DNA from: Puffinus mauretanicus
Lineage: Eukaryota > Chordata > Aves > Procellariiformes > Procellariidae
Assembly: GCA_023333565.1 (NCBI GenBank)
Contig: JAJKFH010001585.1
Coordinates: 558,001-622,000 of the forward strand
Length of the DNA stretch: 64,000 nt
Direction: 5' to 3'
Position 1 is the first letter of the stretch; each line of letters begins with the position of its first letter. The notes beneath the pieces were generated by a model, which made no database searches, was not told the DNA's origin, and saw only the letters and a list, made by a program, of their open reading frames with translations. The translations under genes were made by a program, and so were the position numbers. Below are positions 61,075 to 64,000 of the stretch, in pieces.

Positions 61075-64000
61075 GTAAGAATTATAAATGTCTTCCAGCA
61101 GGGATGAAGTCTGCCTGTCACTTTGGCAATCAAACAGTAGTTCTGAGAGGCATTTGGAAACACGTAAAGTGTTGTGCATCCTCCTCTCTCGTCTGAATCG
61201 GTGGGAACTTTCCTATCTGTTCCTAAAGCACAAAAGCATGGATGATCGGTGCTATTTGTAAAACCATACTAATTAATGCTTATGTTTAGACAATATCAAG
61301 TCTTTGAGGATTTTTCTTTCTCCTTAGTATTTATTTCATGATTCATTTGCTTTTCTCCCCGAGGCAATGAGGATCAGGTTGTTTTGGTAGGAATTTCTAG
61401 GATTATTTTATTTGTCATTTTTAAAAGACGAGTGTCATACCTGGATTTTTTCCAGCCTCTTTTTTTTTTAATCCTCTGATACCTGCCCCAATGTCCATGA
61501 CTTTTCAGAATAATTATTAACAGTGGCTCAGCAAGCTAATTAGCTAATTCCCTGTGGGAAGCCTGAAGAAGGCCAAAAGATTCAAAAGCCGGTTACCTAG
61601 AAACAAGAAAAAATGTATTAAAGTAAGTTTTATAATGCTGTATGAGTTTTCTGAAGATAGAATTTGTGTGCTTTTGTAAAAAAAAAATAATTCAGTCTTA
61701 CTTTTTAATTATGGTAAACTTTTTGCATCTCTCTATACTCCATACAGAGATCATTTTGACAAGCATAAACATACATTTTCTTGATGAAAATAATTTTCTT
61801 TTCATGATTACACTTGCTGACTCCTCATTACTTAAACTGCTAGAAAGGGATCTCAAGGGAGTGGCTTAGTCTATTCCCTTAAGGTCAAGAGCTTCACAAG
61901 TGGATGTAAGTAATTGAGTTATAGGGCAAAGATGAGTAAAGCTTTTAGGAAGTTAGGAAGAAAAATCCTCTTGATAAAGAAATGAATCTAATTTACAGAG
62001 TGTTATTTTAGTACATAAATTATCTAATTATATTGTATTTCACAGGCAAATTTCCTATTAATTACTAAAAATGAGGGACCAATTCTGAGTCAGTTCCAGG
62101 AATCCTTTTATCACAGAGTGGAGGAATTAGCGTTTCAACAAAACTCAGTGTGCCTGAAAATGAATTTTGAATCCTGTACAGGCTTGCTTACTAATGTTTT
62201 GTCACATAAGTATAGCTAAGTAGTTGGGATGGCAGAGAGCTGTAGTTTTCTAGGGAGAGTATTATAACATTCTGGGTGGCAATTTTTCTGAATGGTTGTA
62301 GAAATGTGTTTACATCTCAACCACAGGGAAATCACTGCAGGAAAATTGGCACTTTTAGATCACCACTCATCCCACCATAAAGTACTTGTGTAAAATGGAT
62401 CAGGTGAATCCTGCCCTACAGCTTCTTCTGACTATAAAGGAAGCTCAAAACAACTAGCCACATGTAGCCATATCTGTGTGGGGCCTTCACACTGAGGGTT
62501 TAATGTAGTTACATTAAACAGGGGTACATAATGCCATTCAAGTTCATCAAGAGAATTCTGCAGGGGAAAGACAAATATGAGCCTACACTATATCTGTCCT
62601 TCTCTGGACAATCAGCTGGATGTCAGCTGGTATCTCTAATGGGACTATGTCTGGGTGATTATATTGATCTGATAACATTAAAAGTGAAACGTAAACACCA
62701 TCTTCTTACACTGAGAGTTATTACCTTGCTTCCTGCCACATTTACACCATATCCTTTGTTGTCTTGGAGTCTTCTGATTCAAACATCTTGGAATTCTTTA
62801 TGGTCTATAGTTCTGCCCAACCTGTAATCATGATGCTTGAGATGGGAGGAAGGTTTATGCTTTGTTTTCTCCCAGCTCACAATATAGCCACCTGAATAGC
62901 ATTGCACTGCTACAGTAAGGATAGCCTGAAAGGAGACTGCGTATGAAGGAAAGAATTTTTATGGAAATTAACCAAAACAATAGCATCTTTTTAAAAGTCA
63001 GCTCCCTGAGAATTCATCTCTAAGCCTGACGATGATATCGTTGTCATTGCCTAATGTGCTAGTCACCACAGCACTAAAGAGCCTGCCCAGGACTAGGTAG
63101 GCTTATCTGCTAACCCTTCAACATTGATGCCTGAGTCATTGCTTTCAGCTTTCTCCAATTCAAGAGTGGAAGCTGACTGATTCCATAAGTATGTTATTAC
63201 TGCAAATTACAGTGTTAAGGAGCCCTCATCTTGAAAAAGGTTTCCACTGAGATAGATGAGAAAAAAATACACAATGAAAGATCAAGCTTTATTTCAGAAA
63301 ACATAGTTTTTCCTTGTTACTTACACTGCTCCCACCAAACATTTAAAACATATGAATTCTTAGTGAATATTTGCCAAGACAGGAACTTTTACCACTGGAG
63401 ACAGTCTAGGTGTATTTATCCAGTTAAAGGTCCTGTTGCTAGCCATATAAGTTGTACCTGAGTTACCGTTTCAGGTTTTGACTCTTATGAATATTTTTCT
63501 TATTCTCTAAAAATATGTTGCTTTCCCTTAAATGTAAAATTTCTAAAAAATAGTGAGAAGGGAAAAACAATTACACTTAAAAAATAATAAGAGACTTATT
63601 TGCTAGAGAACAGAAAATAAATACTTATGAAAATGTGCAGTTTTACTCACATAAGTCAGTGGGAATACCCAAAAGATACTCAGTTTCATAAATAGTCAAT
63701 ATCGCCTCATAGTGGGATAGTTTCAGAGTATTAACAAGTGTTTTAACTGCAGAGGTGCAAAGGAGAGACAAAATTATGGAGATGTGGTAGACGAAGAAGG
63801 AATAAACCATATAAATTCACTATACAGGAGGGGTAAGAAATAGTAAAGAGTCAAAAAAGTGAGCGCTTATTGATTTAGGCCAAAGGAGGATTTTGCAGTT
63901 TTTCACCATGACACAGAAAGAAAGCAAAGGAAGGGAATATAGGTGTTAAGAAGATTGAGGAAATTATTTTTAATAAGTTCTTGCTGATCCTTTCTCTTCC
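61075..64000. other. AT-rich stretch, no gene
   Basis: No gene or mobile element recognised. A 12-bp palindrome AGCTAATTAGCT lies at 61,534-61,545 in a locally AATTA-rich segment, a possible homeodomain site cluster without further support. Confidence 0.45.

Overview
The window looks like nuclear DNA from a bird. It holds CR1 LINE copies with the avian-type 3' end, a short array of an 8-bp unit related to ATTCTATG (or its complement), at about 12,225, 34,106 and 44,066. It also holds LTRs of a type I know to be abundant in bird genomes. Most of the rest is AT-rich, intron-like or intergenic DNA. I found no complete protein-coding gene, no tRNA or rRNA, no CRISPR array and no bacterial-type operon. 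The window is best read as a gene desert or a very long intron whose readable content is mobile-element history.

Layout. 1-9.5 kb: mostly unique AT-rich DNA with one GC-rich repeat-like block (430-985). 9.5-13 kb: an old CR1 fragment, then a three-level nest. A plus-strand LTR-like element (about 10,240-13,050) was split by a minus-strand solo LTR (11,042-12,359, 5-bp target duplication GCTAG). That LTR was split in turn by a plus-strand CR1 (11,482-12,225, 5-bp duplication ATTGT). 13-19.8 kb: unique AT-rich DNA. 19.85-21.5 kb: a decayed, very old CR1/L3-like LINE. 21.6-22.1 kb: a GC-rich repeat-like block. 23,027-24,575: a 1,549-bp minus-strand solo LTR with 5-bp duplication TTCAG and internal 45-bp tandem repeats. 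28.8 kb: a MIR-like relic. 33.0-34.6 kb: a cluster of three CR1 pieces and the 5' end of another copy of the 11-12 kb LTR family. 44.1 kb: a minus-strand CR1 3' end. 45.26-45.93 kb: a broken Ty3/gypsy reverse transcriptase-RNase H relic, which is unusual in a bird. 46-64 kb: mostly featureless, with a perfect 26-bp palindrome (50,936-50,961) and one candidate exon (60,811-61,074).

How the parts relate. The LTR fragment at 33,298 carries the uninterrupted version of the site into which CR1 jumped at 11,482, so the window itself supports the nesting order. Relative ages by divergence and decay: LINE relic, MIR-like relic and Ty3 relic oldest; the outer LTR at 10-13 kb next; the two solo LTRs and the better-preserved CR1 copies youngest. 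Repeat-family names rest on recognition of sequence and structure, because no database search was possible.
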